Below are positions 1 through 7,548 of a DNA stretch of 10,000 nucleotides, piece by piece. Both the position numbers and the translations under genes were made by a program. The notes below the pieces were generated by a model, which was not told the DNA's origin, did not search any database, and saw nothing but the letters and a program-made list of their open reading frames with translations. The DNA lies in NCBI GenBank assembly GCA_020217035.1, contig JAIWOG010000165.1:1-10000 (forward strand). Direction: 5' to 3'. The stretch's first letter is position 1, and the number at the start of each line of letters is the position of its first letter. The stretch comes from Magnetospirillum sp. Its GTDB lineage: Bacteria > Pseudomonadota > Alphaproteobacteria > Rhodospirillales > Magnetospirillaceae.

Positions 1-7
1 GGGCCAT
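1..7 (-). CDS. Possible start of a gene running off the left edge (partial)
   Basis: On the minus strand an ATG at 7-5 is preceded by a good ribosome binding site (AAGAGGGAA, positions 21-13). Only two codons are visible (Met-Ala), so nothing can be said about the product. It would lie about 60 bases downstream of the diguanylate cyclase gene in the same direction and could be transcribed with it. The call rests only on the start codon and the Shine-Dalgarno spacing. Confidence 0.3.
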
Positions 8-59
8 CGTCGTTCCCTCTTGCCAGTGTTGGGCTGGTACGACGGCGGTGGGCTCACTC

Positions 60-80
60 AGGCGGCTTATTGCGCCGCCT
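60..80 (-). terminator. Hairpin enclosing the diguanylate cyclase stop codon
   Basis: A perfect 7-bp inverted repeat, AGGCGGC (60-66) and GCCGCCT (74-80), flanks a 7-base loop containing the minus-strand TAA stop codon. The stem is very GC-rich and could end or stabilise the transcript. No T-tract follows on the minus strand, so it is not a canonical intrinsic terminator. Confidence 0.3.
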
Positions 81-1671
81 TGATGCATTTTTTGGCTTGG
101 TACATGGCATTGTCGGCATGGCGCAGCAACTCGCCGGCGCTTTTGCCGTCGCCGGGATAGCAGGCGATGCCGATGGACAAGCCGATGGACCAGTCCCGGT
201 CGCCCAGGAAAACGGGGCTTGCGACATTGGCCCGGCATTGTTCGGCGACCAGGGCGGCGGCCTGCGGTGCCGTCACCTCGTCCAGCAGGATGGCGAATTC
301 GTCGCCGCCGATGCGGGCCACCGTGTCGCTTTTGCGCACCGAATCCAGCAACCGTTCCGCCACGTGGCGCAACATGGTGTCGCCGGCGGCATGTCCGCAT
401 TGGTCGTTGATGGGTTTGAAGCCATCCAGATCCATGTACAGCAGGGCGAAGCCCTGGCCCTGGCGTTCGGCCCGCAACAAGGCTTGGTCCAGCCGGTCCT
501 CGAACATGGCCCGGTTGGGCAGTCCGGTCAGCGGGTCGTGATGGGCCATGTGGCGCAGGTTTTCCTGGGTTTCCAGCAAAGCCCGTTCCTGGTCGTGCAA
601 CACGCCCAACAGGAAGTTGAAGCCCTTGGCCAGTTCCCCCACCTCGTCGTCGCGGATGACCGGAAGCGGCCGGATCATCGATTCGCCGCTGGCCATCTGA
701 TGCAACTGCTTGGCGCTTTGGCGCAGTGGCCGCAACACATAAAGCAAGATGGTCAGCACGGCGCCCAGAACCACGATGGGAACCACGACGCTGCCGAAGA
801 CCACCAGTTTGACCACGTGCCGGACGGGTTGCATGGCCTCGGTGGTCGGCGTGCGGGCCACCAGGAACCAGCCGGCGGTGGGGATGTCGGCGATGGCCGA
901 CAATTCCTCGACACCATCGGCGTTGATGGTGATGCCGGCCCCGCGATAGCCGGCCATGGCGCGGTCGTGCAACGGGTTCAGACCCGGTCGCGGCAGGGGC
1001 GCCAACACCTTTCGGGGATCGCCGGCGGCGACGAAGAGGCCATGTTGGGGGGCGACCAACAGGAAGTTGCCGGTCTGGCCGACGCTTTCCTCTTGTATCG
1101 GCCCCAGGAAATTGTCGGCGGCGATGGGGGTGATGCCGGTCAGAAGGGCGGCCAAGCCGCCTTGCGGGGTATGGATGGGGGCGGCGAAGGCCAAGGCCGG
1201 GGTGCCGTCGGGCAGGCGGAACGGCTTGCTGATGGGATTCTTGGCCTTTTGCGCCAGCCATATGGGATCGATCGCGGCGGTGTGGCTGTTGGACGCCCCC
1301 AAGATGGTGCCGTCGGGGCCGTAAAGGGTCAGACCGGCGGGAAAGAACGACAGGATCACCCGGTGGCCGGCCAGCCATTCCGAGAGTTGCAGAGCCGGCG
1401 ACCCCGGCGGCGGCGCGGTCATGGCGGCCAGCCCGGTCAACAATTCCAGCCGCAGCTTCACCTTGTCGTCGACGTCGCGGGCGGCGTATTCGGCGATGGC
1501 CAACTGATGGGCCGAGGACAACGCCACCACGTCGTCGTTCAAGACGGTGCGCAAAATGGTCAGCCGCAGACCGACGCCGACCACCACGACGGCCAGCACG
1601 AACAGCATCAACTGGGTGATGATGCTGTGCTTGGCCTTGTCCCACTTGGCCATCAAATGCTGCCGATCCAT
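67..1671 (-). CDS. Membrane diguanylate cyclase with periplasmic sensor, HAMP and GGDEF domains
   Basis: The 534-residue protein should make the second messenger cyclic di-GMP from two GTP at the inner membrane. Visible in order: a transmembrane helix (about 17-40); a periplasmic region (about 41-286) of the size and position of a Cache-type sensor; a second helix (about 287-313); a HAMP linker (about 310-365); and a C-terminal GGDEF domain (about 373-534) opening with DPLTGLPNR. The catalytic GGDEF is intact at 455-459. The inhibitory-site motif RxxD (RKSD, 446-449) lies five residues before it, so product feedback is expected. There is no EAL domain. The ATG at 1671 was chosen because AGGGGACGGGA precedes it; the frame is open further upstream, but that would run into the divergent acuR gene, and the ATG at 1653 has no ribosome binding site. 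The ligand is unknown. Confidence 0.93.
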   Translation of the reverse strand: MDRQHLMAKWDKAKHSIITQLMLFVLAVVVVGVGLRLTILRTVLNDDVVALSSAHQLAIAEYAARDVDDKVKLRLELLTGLAAMTAPPPGSPALQLSEWLAGHRVILSFFPAGLTLYGPDGTILGASNSHTAAIDPIWLAQKAKNPISKPFRLPDGTPALAFAAPIHTPQGGLAALLTGITPIAADNFLGPIQEESVGQTGNFLLVAPQHGLFVAAGDPRKVLAPLPRPGLNPLHDRAMAGYRGAGITINADGVEELSAIADIPTAGWFLVARTPTTEAMQPVRHVVKLVVFGSVVVPIVVLGAVLTILLYVLRPLRQSAKQLHQMASGESMIRPLPVIRDDEVGELAKGFNFLLGVLHDQERALLETQENLRHMAHHDPLTGLPNRAMFEDRLDQALLRAERQGQGFALLYMDLDGFKPINDQCGHAAGDTMLRHVAERLLDSVRKSDTVARIGGDEFAILLDEVTAPQAAALVAEQCRANVASPVFLGDRDWSIGLSIGIACYPGDGKSAGELLRHADNAMYQAKKCIKAAQ

Positions 1672-1693
1672 TCCCGTCCCCTGTGTGCAACGC

Positions 1694-1724
1694 ATTAGAT
1701 GGCGAGCCCCAGGGGCTTTGTCAA
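1694..1724 (-). promoter_or_regulatory. Predicted promoter of the diguanylate cyclase gene
   Basis: On the minus strand a perfect TTGACA -35 box (1724-1719) is followed after 19 bases by TCTAAT (1699-1694), which matches the -10 consensus at five of six positions. The spacer is about two bases longer than the sigma-70 optimum and contains a palindrome (1705-1717). The start codon lies 23 bases beyond the -10 box. Confidence 0.5.
1705..1717. promoter_or_regulatory. Palindrome between the -35 and -10 boxes, candidate operator
   Basis: AGCCCC, one central base, then GGGGCT form a perfect 6+1+6 inverted repeat wholly within the spacer of the predicted diguanylate cyclase promoter. This is where a repressor, or a MerR-type activator acting on a long spacer, would bind. 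The cognate regulator is not identifiable here. GC-rich palindromes also arise by chance. Confidence 0.35.
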
Positions 1725-1739
1725 AGGGAAAACCGGGGC

Positions 1740-1770
1740 TTGACTTTTCACTAGACGACCGGTCTATTAT
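1740..1770 (+). promoter_or_regulatory. Predicted promoter of the acuR-acuI operon
   Basis: TTGACT (1740-1745) is a near-consensus -35 box. The -10 box is either TCTATT (1763-1768, 17-base spacer) or TATTAT (1765-1770, 19-base spacer). This is a locally AT-rich patch just upstream of the acuR start codon at 1778. If either -10 is used, the transcript starts very near the start codon and the leader is very short or absent. Confidence 0.5.
1752..1766. promoter_or_regulatory. Candidate AcuR (TetR-family) operator
   Basis: TAGAC (1752-1756), five bases, then GTCTA (1762-1766) form an inverted repeat. A second perfect palindrome, GACCGGTC (1757-1764), overlaps it. The element sits between the -35 and -10 boxes of the predicted acuR promoter, the classic position for TetR-family autorepression. 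Binding by the adjacent repressor is inferred from position and symmetry. Confidence 0.55.
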
Positions 1771-1777
1771 TAAATCC

Positions 1778-2407
1778 ATGGAACAGTCCACTCCCCGCAG
1801 GCGCGGTCGGCCGCCCAAAGTCTCTCCATCATCGATGGACACGCGTACGGCGCTTGTTCGCGCCGGGGTCGAGTTGTTGACCGAACACGGTTTCCTGTCC
1901 ACCGGCATCGACCAGGTGCTGAAGAAGGTGGGGGTGCCCAAGGGCTCGTTCTATCATTACTTCGCCAGCAAGGACGATTTCGGTCTGGCGGTCATCGACG
2001 CCTACGGCATCTATTTCGCCGCCAAGCTGGGGCGTTGGCTGGGCAATCCGGCACGGTCGCCGCTGGACCGGCTGGGCGATTTCGTCGCCGACGCCAAGTC
2101 CGGCATGGAACGCCACCATTTCCGCCGCGGCTGCCTGGTCGGCAACATGGGCCAAGAACTGGGCGGCAGACACGATCCGTTCCGCGACCGGTTGGAAAGC
2201 GTGCTGGCCGACTGGCAACGCCGGGTCGCCGCCTGCCTGCACGACGCCAAGGCCGAAGGCCAGATTCGCGCCACTGTGGATTGCCGTCGCATGGCGGAAT
2301 TTTTCTGGACCGGCTGGGAGGGCGCCATCCTGCGGGCCAAGCTGACCCGCTCGACCGCGCCCATGGATTTGTTCGCCGACACTTTTTTCGCGCTTCTCAA
2401 GGAGTAG
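1778..2407 (+). CDS. acuR: TetR-family transcriptional repressor, AcuR type
   Basis: The 209-residue protein is a one-component repressor. A basic N-terminus (RRRGRPPK, 7-14) precedes a TetR DNA-binding domain (about 21-68), with the recognition region running through VGVPKGSFYHYF (51-62). The C-terminal ligand and dimer domain carries RGCLVGNMGQELG (117-129), a signature I associate with the AcuR/NemR-like branch of the family. In Rhodobacter sphaeroides, AcuR represses acuI and responds to acrylate. Here acuI begins three bases after the acuR stop, and an operator-like palindrome overlaps the promoter, so autoregulation of a shared operon is likely. The ATG at 1778 begins the standard N-terminus; the frame is open upstream, but that stretch holds the promoter. 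The inducer in this organism (acrylate, acryloyl-CoA or another electrophile) is not shown by sequence. Confidence 0.88.
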   Translation: MEQSTPRRRGRPPKVSPSSMDTRTALVRAGVELLTEHGFLSTGIDQVLKKVGVPKGSFYHYFASKDDFGLAVIDAYGIYFAAKLGRWLGNPARSPLDRLGDFVADAKSGMERHHFRRGCLVGNMGQELGGRHDPFRDRLESVLADWQRRVAACLHDAKAEGQIRATVDCRRMAEFFWTGWEGAILRAKLTRSTAPMDLFADTFFALLKE

Positions 2408-2410
2408 ATC

Positions 2411-3394
<984 letters not shown>

Positions 3395-3409
3395 GGAAGG
3401 CAAGCAACC

Positions 3410-3991
3410 ATGTCCGACAAGCCCATCAGCCGCTTTCCGGTGCCCAAGCTGACCGACCTGCCCGCCGATATCCGCGCCGCCATCGAAACGGTGCAGGAAA
3501 AGGCCGGCTTCGTGCCCAACATCTTCCTGGCCCTGGCCCATCGTCCCGACGAGTTCCGCGCCTTTTTCGCCTATCACGACGCCTTGATGGAGCGCGACAG
3601 CGGCCTGTCCAAGGCCGAGCGCGAGATGGTCGTCGTCGCCACCTCGGCCGCCAACCAGTGCCAGTATTGCGTCATCGCCCATGGCGCCATCCTGCGCGTC
3701 CGCGCCAAGAACCCGCTGATCGCCGACCAGGTGGCGGCCAATTGGCGCAAGGCCGACATCACGCCCCGGCAAAAGGCCATGCTGGCCTACGCGCTCAAGG
3801 TGTCGCAGACGGCGTGGGAGGTGTCGGACGACGACTTCGCCACCTTGCGCGGGCATGGTTTTTCCGACGACGACATCTGGGACATCGGCGCCATCACCGC
3901 CTTTTTCGGCCTGTCCAACCGGTTGGTCAACATGGGTTCGATCCGCACCAACGACGAGTTCTATCTGATGGGACGTCTGCCCAAGGGGTGA
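3410..3991 (+). CDS. Carboxymuconolactone decarboxylase/AhpD-like 'peroxidase-related' protein
   Basis: The 193-residue all-helical protein belongs to the AhpD-like superfamily. It carries the AhpD-type active-site pattern: Glu72, then Cys84-Gln-Tyr-Cys87 and His91, matching E-x11-CxxC-x3-H. In AhpD the cysteines relay electrons to a peroxiredoxin and the Glu and His act as proton relay; the length and N-terminus fit the 'uncharacterized peroxidase-related enzyme' group. It follows acuI by 15 bases with a strong ribosome binding site (AAGGAAGG, 3393-3400), so it is very likely the third gene of the acuR operon. An antioxidant or electrophile-defence role beside acryloyl-CoA reduction is plausible but inferred. 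True carboxymuconolactone decarboxylase activity is unlikely, because no aromatic catabolism genes are near and the AhpD cysteine pair is present. Confidence 0.85.
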   Translation: MSDKPISRFPVPKLTDLPADIRAAIETVQEKAGFVPNIFLALAHRPDEFRAFFAYHDALMERDSGLSKAEREMVVVATSAANQCQYCVIAHGAILRVRAKNPLIADQVAANWRKADITPRQKAMLAYALKVSQTAWEVSDDDFATLRGHGFSDDDIWDIGAITAFFGLSNRLVNMGSIRTNDEFYLMGRLPKG

Positions 3992-4017
3992 TGCCCTGGG
4001 GGTGAAGCTTTTCAGCG

Positions 4018-4044
4018 AGGCCGGGCTGGAGTATGGTCCGGCCT
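4018..4044 (+). terminator. Hairpin after the acuR operon, possible terminator
   Basis: AGGCCGG (4018-4024) and CCGGCCT (4038-4044) form a perfect 7-bp stem around a 13-base loop, 26 bases after the stop codon of the third operon gene. No run of T follows, so intrinsic termination is uncertain. It could instead be mRNA structure ahead of the hydrolase gene. Confidence 0.25.
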
Positions 4045-4073
4045 TCACTGTGTTTGGATTACGAGTGCGGGCG

Positions 4074-5213
4074 ATGTGGCGGTTCCTGAAGAATACCTTG
4101 CTGGTGTTGGCCGTCGTGGTCGTGGCCGACCTGACCCTCGCCCAACTCGGCAAGGTCCTGGTTCCTGATTGGTCGTTGCGAGCCCATCGTCTGAAGTTCC
4201 GCATACCGGACCCGGTGTTTCACCACGCCTTGGCTCCGCAAGTGGTGCAGGTGGACCGCTGGGGCGGTGTCGGCTATCGGCTGGTGACCAATTCCTTGGG
4301 GGGGCGTGACGCCGAGCCCAGGGTGGTGCCGCTCAACGCCGAGCGCCGCCGTATCGCGGTCATCGGCGATTCCTTCGTCGAGGGGGTGGGCTATCCGTTC
4401 GAACAGACGTTCGTCGGCATCGTTCATGACGCCATGCGGCAAAAGGATGTCGAAATCTTGAACCTTGGGGTGTCGTCTTATTCGCCGCTGCTCTATTGGC
4501 GCAAGGTCCAGTACATGCTGGAAAGCAAGGGATTGAAATTCGACGAATTGTTGGTCTTCGTCGATCCCGGCGACATCTTGAACGAAGCGCTGTGGTACGA
4601 GATGACCCCCGATGGCAGCGTCATCTCGAATATCCAAAGTGGTATCAACATCGAGCAGCGAGGCGGGGGCGTCGGCGACTGGCTGGCCGTCAATTCGGTT
4701 ATCGGCAAGCTTGCCTTCACCGTCGCCGACCGCTGGCGCCTGCATTTACGGCAAAAATATATTTCGGATGCCGAACGGAAAGGCGACGAGGGCAGTGACT
4801 CCGACACGATTGTCAACGCACGCGATGCCAGTTGGACCTACGATCAACACGCCTGGGACAAATGGGGCAAGACCGGTTTGGTGCGGGCGGTGGCCAGCCT
4901 CGACAGATTGCGGGAACTCACCCGTCGGCACGGCGTTTCCTTGACCATCGCTGCCTATCCTTGGCCGGGTCAGGTGTGGCGTGGCCAAATGGATGCACGG
5001 CATCGGCTGGCGTTGCAGGAATGGGCTTCCGCAAATCAGGCGGGTTTCTTGGACCTTTATCCGGCCTTCCTGTCGGTTCCGGCGAATCAGGCGTTGCAAG
5101 ACTGGTTCATCAAGGGTGACGTCCACTGGAGCGCCGAGGGACATCGTTTGGTGGCCAGCAAGGTATTGGATTATCTGGCTCGGCAGGCCAAGTCGCCGAC
5201 GATGGCTCGGTGA
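4074..5213 (+). CDS. Membrane-anchored SGNH/GDSL-family hydrolase
   Basis: From the ATG at 4074 this is a 379-residue protein. One hydrophobic segment (about 7-24) follows a short basic start, giving a signal anchor with the catalytic part probably in the periplasm. SGNH blocks are recognisable: IAVIGDSFVEGVG (94-106) with nucleophile Ser100; NLG (130-132) with the oxyanion Gly; the block-III-like stretch DPGDILN (164-170); and DVHWSAEGH (349-357), which supplies Asp349 and His351 of the triad. Such proteins remove or move acyl groups on glycans, lipids or envelope polymers; the substrate cannot be read here and no glycan genes are close. The frame is open to a GTG at 4002, and a GTG at 4065 is also possible; ATG 4074 places the basic start correctly before the membrane segment. 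The gap from the acu operon suggests an independent unit. Confidence 0.82.
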   Translation: MWRFLKNTLLVLAVVVVADLTLAQLGKVLVPDWSLRAHRLKFRIPDPVFHHALAPQVVQVDRWGGVGYRLVTNSLGGRDAEPRVVPLNAERRRIAVIGDSFVEGVGYPFEQTFVGIVHDAMRQKDVEILNLGVSSYSPLLYWRKVQYMLESKGLKFDELLVFVDPGDILNEALWYEMTPDGSVISNIQSGINIEQRGGGVGDWLAVNSVIGKLAFTVADRWRLHLRQKYISDAERKGDEGSDSDTIVNARDASWTYDQHAWDKWGKTGLVRAVASLDRLRELTRRHGVSLTIAAYPWPGQVWRGQMDARHRLALQEWASANQAGFLDLYPAFLSVPANQALQDWFIKGDVHWSAEGHRLVASKVLDYLARQAKSPTMAR

Positions 5214-5255
5214 TCACCGGCAGCCTTTCGTCTGTTCTTCGGCGATGTGGCCCCG

Positions 5256-5348
5256 ATGAAGGACAAAATTCCGCAAGTCATTGTAATCGTTTTCCAAAGC
5301 TCAGGGCGGGATGACGCGCAACTGCTGGAAAACGCCATCGACGGCTAA
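5256..5348 (+). CDS. Small open frame in the convergent gap, doubtful
   Basis: A 30-codon frame begins MKDKIPQVIVIVFQ and ends NAIDG. It is in the same frame as the hydrolase gene, whose TGA at 5211-5213 it follows with no other stop until 5346, and it overlaps the 3' end of the EEP gene by four bases. No ribosome binding site precedes its ATG. I recognise no family. It may be a chance frame, a decayed gene end or a read-through tail. Confidence 0.15.
   Translation: MKDKIPQVIVIVFQSSGRDDAQLLENAIDG
5288..5334. terminator. Inverted repeat between convergent genes
   Basis: CGTTTTCCA (5288-5296) and TGGAAAACG (5326-5334) are a perfect 9-bp inverted repeat separated by 29 bases. They lie between the convergent 3' ends of the SGNH hydrolase and EEP genes, where a bidirectional terminator is expected. 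The loop is long and the stem has internal A/T runs rather than a trailing T-tract, so the function is uncertain. Confidence 0.3.
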
Positions 5349-6067
5349 AAATCAACGACCACGGCGCAGTGATCGCTGAAGACCGGTTGGCCTTGCGCAC
5401 ACACTTGATCCAGGTCGACCCGCCAGCTTTTTGGTGGGCGGCCCTGGTCCGACCACAGCAGGTGGTCCAGGCACGGCCCGTCGGGCTGGCCCGCCAGGGT
5501 CGAGCGGGGGGCGTGGCCCAATTCGCTGCGGCAATCGCGCCAGGGGCTGCCGGAAAGGTGGAAGTCTTCCACATGGGAATTGAAGTCGCCGCCGATCATG
5601 GCGGTGCCCGGTCGCTTGGCCACCCGTTGCGCCGCTTCCAACTGACGGCGGCGCAAGGGCACGTCGTCCAGATGGGTCAGATGCAGGTTGGTGACCGTGG
5701 TCGGGCCTTGGGGGGCGTTGATTTCCACCACCAGGGCGGCGCGTTCGCCATCCTGGGGGGCGCTGGGCAGCGGAATGGACAAGGTGGCGCGAACCGGATG
5801 GCGTGACAGCACCGCCAAGCCCGAGCGGCTGTCGACGCTGCGCCCTTCCACCACCCGCTTTTTCTCGCGCAATGGCAGGTTGACGACGTTCAGGCCCAAA
5901 TGGCGGCCCAGGGCGTGGCCGGTGTGCAGGCCCAAGGCGGGGGCGTCCAGCACTTCCTGCAAAAGCACCACGTCGGGGGCCAGGTCTGCCAGGCCGCGGG
6001 CCATGGCGGTCAGGCGGGCGGCATAGGCGCCATCGCCTTTCCAGGTGTTCAAGGTCACGACGCGCAT
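5345..6067 (-). CDS. Endonuclease/exonuclease/phosphatase (EEP) family hydrolase
   Basis: The 240-residue protein has the full metal-dependent phosphoesterase signature: LNTW (Asn7), LLQEV (Glu38), NLHLTH (127-132), GGDFNS (Asp161, Asn163), CLDHLL (Asp201, His202) and the terminal SDHCAVV (Asp232, His233). It spans one EEP domain with no signal peptide, so it is probably cytoplasmic. The family cleaves phosphodiesters or phosphomonoesters in nucleic acids, lipids and small molecules, and the substrate cannot be told from the motifs. Its ATG at 6067 overlaps the end of the upstream DUF1045 gene by 13 bases, so the two are co-transcribed. Only a poor G-rich ribosome binding site is seen, which fits translational coupling. 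Placement behind a candidate PhnF operator suggests a role in phosphonate or phosphate-ester use; this is inference. Confidence 0.88.
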   Translation of the reverse strand: MRVVTLNTWKGDGAYAARLTAMARGLADLAPDVVLLQEVLDAPALGLHTGHALGRHLGLNVVNLPLREKKRVVEGRSVDSRSGLAVLSRHPVRATLSIPLPSAPQDGERAALVVEINAPQGPTTVTNLHLTHLDDVPLRRRQLEAAQRVAKRPGTAMIGGDFNSHVEDFHLSGSPWRDCRSELGHAPRSTLAGQPDGPCLDHLLWSDQGRPPKSWRVDLDQVCAQGQPVFSDHCAVVVDF

Positions 6068-6699
6068 GGGGCCCCCAGGGCAAAACGTTCGACAAGGGTG
6101 AAGTCGCGGCCCGGATCCTGGCGCACCAGGCAGACCGAACGGATTTCAAGGTTTTCGTCACAGGCTTCGGCGACCAGCGGCCGCAGCAACTCGGCGATTT
6201 CAGGTTGATCCGTGGTCTCGACACGGCGGGTCAGGGTCATGTGGAAACGGTATTCCTCGAAGACATAGGGGTAGCCCCATTCTTCCAACAATTGGCGGTG
6301 GCGCGGCGACAGCGGCGCCTTCAGCCGCTTCGCCATTTCGGCCGGGTTCAACGGCGCCCGGAAGCGGTCGAAGTCACGCACGCAGGCCGCCCCCAGTTCC
6401 TGGATGGCGGCCGAGGGGCGCGACGGCCGCAAGGCGAAGAAGCCGTCCAGCACCTCCAGAACCGGCGGCGGCTCGACGATGGCGGCGGTTCGGGCGGCGA
6501 AGGCGGCGCAGGTCAGCCGCAACTGGGCTTCGTCGCAGCCCTCGGCCAGCCGGAACGGCGCCTTCAAGGTGGCGTGGAAGCCGTAAACCCGGGCCTCGGC
6601 GGTCAGGTCGGCCGGCAGGGCCGACAGCCAGTCTCTCCCCAGGCGCATCAAGGCACTGTCCGGTTCCGGCAGGTAGTAAAGGGCGTAGCGAGCGGTCAT
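6055..6699 (-). CDS. DUF1045 phosphonate-operon protein, 2H-phosphoesterase-like
   Basis: The 214-residue protein matches the DUF1045 family, described as a putative phosphonate metabolism protein because it recurs in C-P lyase operons. Two HxT motifs are visible, in YGFHATLKAPF (His42, Thr44) and FHMTLTRR (His153, Thr155). This is the paired active-site arrangement of 2H phosphoesterases, which open cyclic phosphodiesters. The C-P lyase pathway produces 5-phosphoribosyl 1,2-cyclic phosphate, opened by PhnP in E. coli, so a related role is attractive but unproven. The ATG at 6699 has GGA and GAG stretches just upstream. The gene lies 114 bases downstream of phnF on the same strand and overlaps the EEP gene by 13 bases. 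A candidate PhnF site at 6778-6792 sits in front of it. Confidence 0.88.
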   Translation of the reverse strand: MTARYALYYLPEPDSALMRLGRDWLSALPADLTAEARVYGFHATLKAPFRLAEGCDEAQLRLTCAAFAARTAAIVEPPPVLEVLDGFFALRPSRPSAAIQELGAACVRDFDRFRAPLNPAEMAKRLKAPLSPRHRQLLEEWGYPYVFEEYRFHMTLTRRVETTDQPEIAELLRPLVAEACDENLEIRSVCLVRQDPGRDFTLVERFALGAPCAS

Positions 6700-6777
6700 G
6701 ATCTCGTATCCAGGGGGCGCGTCGTCATAATTCGGCTTGTGCGGAACGGGCAGTGAAGCTTTGGTGACTCTTGTGCG

Positions 6778-6792
6778 GATGACTAGACCTTT
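6778..6792 (-). promoter_or_regulatory. Candidate PhnF operator ahead of the DUF1045-EEP unit
   Basis: GATGACTAGACCTTT on the plus strand matches the element before phnG (7616-7630) at 14 of 15 positions. It lies 79 bases upstream of the DUF1045 start codon, in the short gap after phnF. The TAGACC half-site fits known HutC-subfamily operators (TGGTATAGACCA for mycobacterial PhnF, TGGTCTAGACCA for DasR). The palindrome is weaker than at phnG because of the one changed base. I see no clear -35/-10 pair around it. Confidence 0.6.
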
Positions 6793-6813
6793 GGCGAATT
6801 GGTCGCTGGCGTC

Positions 6814-7548
6814 TCAGCTTCCTTCGAACACCAGTTGAACCCGGTCGCAGGCCCAACGCGCCACGGTGTATTCCACCGGCCGACCGGTGGCGTCGACATT
6901 GATGCCCTCGCTCATCAGGATCGGCTTGTTGGGGGGCTGTTGCAGCAATTGGGCGTCGCCCGAGCGCGCCACGCGGGCGGTCACCCGGGTGGTGCGCCGG
7001 GCCGGGTCGGCGATGCCATAATGGACCAATGCCTGGGTGAACGAGCCGCTTTCGCCATAGATGGCGGCGATGTCGGGGAAACGGCCCTTGGGGAAGTAAT
7101 GCGCCGATACCGACAACGGCCGGCCATCGGCCTCGGCCAGGCGTTCGATCATCACCACCGGGCTGCCCTTGCGGATTTCCAACGCCTTGGCCACCGCGCC
7201 TTCGGCCGGCAGTTCCACCACCTTCAGCACTTTGCCGCTGGCTTCGCGCTTGTTGGCGGCGATGTTTTCGGAAAACCGGGTGCGGCGGCGCACCTGATAC
7301 TCGATGACGCTTTCCTGCACGAAGGTGCCGCGCCCCTGTTCGATGCGCACCAGCCCTTTCTCCGCCAGGGCGGCGATGGCCCGGCGCACCGTGTGGCGGT
7401 TGACGTCGAACTGGGTGGACAATTCGTGTTCGGTGGGCAGCTTGTGCCCCGGCGCCACCTTGCCGGCGATGATGTCGCGTTCCACCGTTTCGGCGATCTG
7501 TCGCCAAAGCGCGGTGCCGCCGCCCCGGGCCAATTCCGTGTCTGTCAT
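6814..7548 (-). CDS. phnF: PhnF, GntR/HutC-family regulator of the C-P lyase operon
   Basis: The 244-residue protein has an N-terminal winged helix-turn-helix (about 11-76), including LPTEHELSTQFDVNRHTVRRAI and the wing QGRGTFV (71-77), then a UTRA effector-binding domain (about 95-240). FDVNRHTVRRAI is close to the corresponding stretch of E. coli PhnF. Such proteins repress phn genes and are released by a small ligand; for mycobacterial PhnF the proposed signal is phosphate availability. It is divergent from phnG, with a palindrome in the gap, and a near copy of that palindrome lies just past its own end. The ATG at 7548 was chosen because AAAGGTGAAG precedes it at proper distance; the in-frame ATG at 7596 has no ribosome binding site. 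The size fits the family. Confidence 0.92.
   Translation of the reverse strand: MTDTELARGGGTALWRQIAETVERDIIAGKVAPGHKLPTEHELSTQFDVNRHTVRRAIAALAEKGLVRIEQGRGTFVQESVIEYQVRRRTRFSENIAANKREASGKVLKVVELPAEGAVAKALEIRKGSPVVMIERLAEADGRPLSVSAHYFPKGRFPDIAAIYGESGSFTQALVHYGIADPARRTTRVTARVARSGDAQLLQQPPNKPILMSEGINVDATGRPVEYTVARWACDRVQLVFEGS

Noticed and set aside
70..1698. Long plus-strand open frame opposite the diguanylate cyclase
   Set aside because: Low-complexity Gly/Gln/His/Asp composition, and the opposite strand encodes a clear HAMP-GGDEF protein.
4002..4073. Upstream GTG start giving the SGNH hydrolase 24 extra residues
   Set aside because: The extension would put extra non-basic residues ahead of the signal anchor, covers a GC-rich hairpin and has no clear ribosome binding site.
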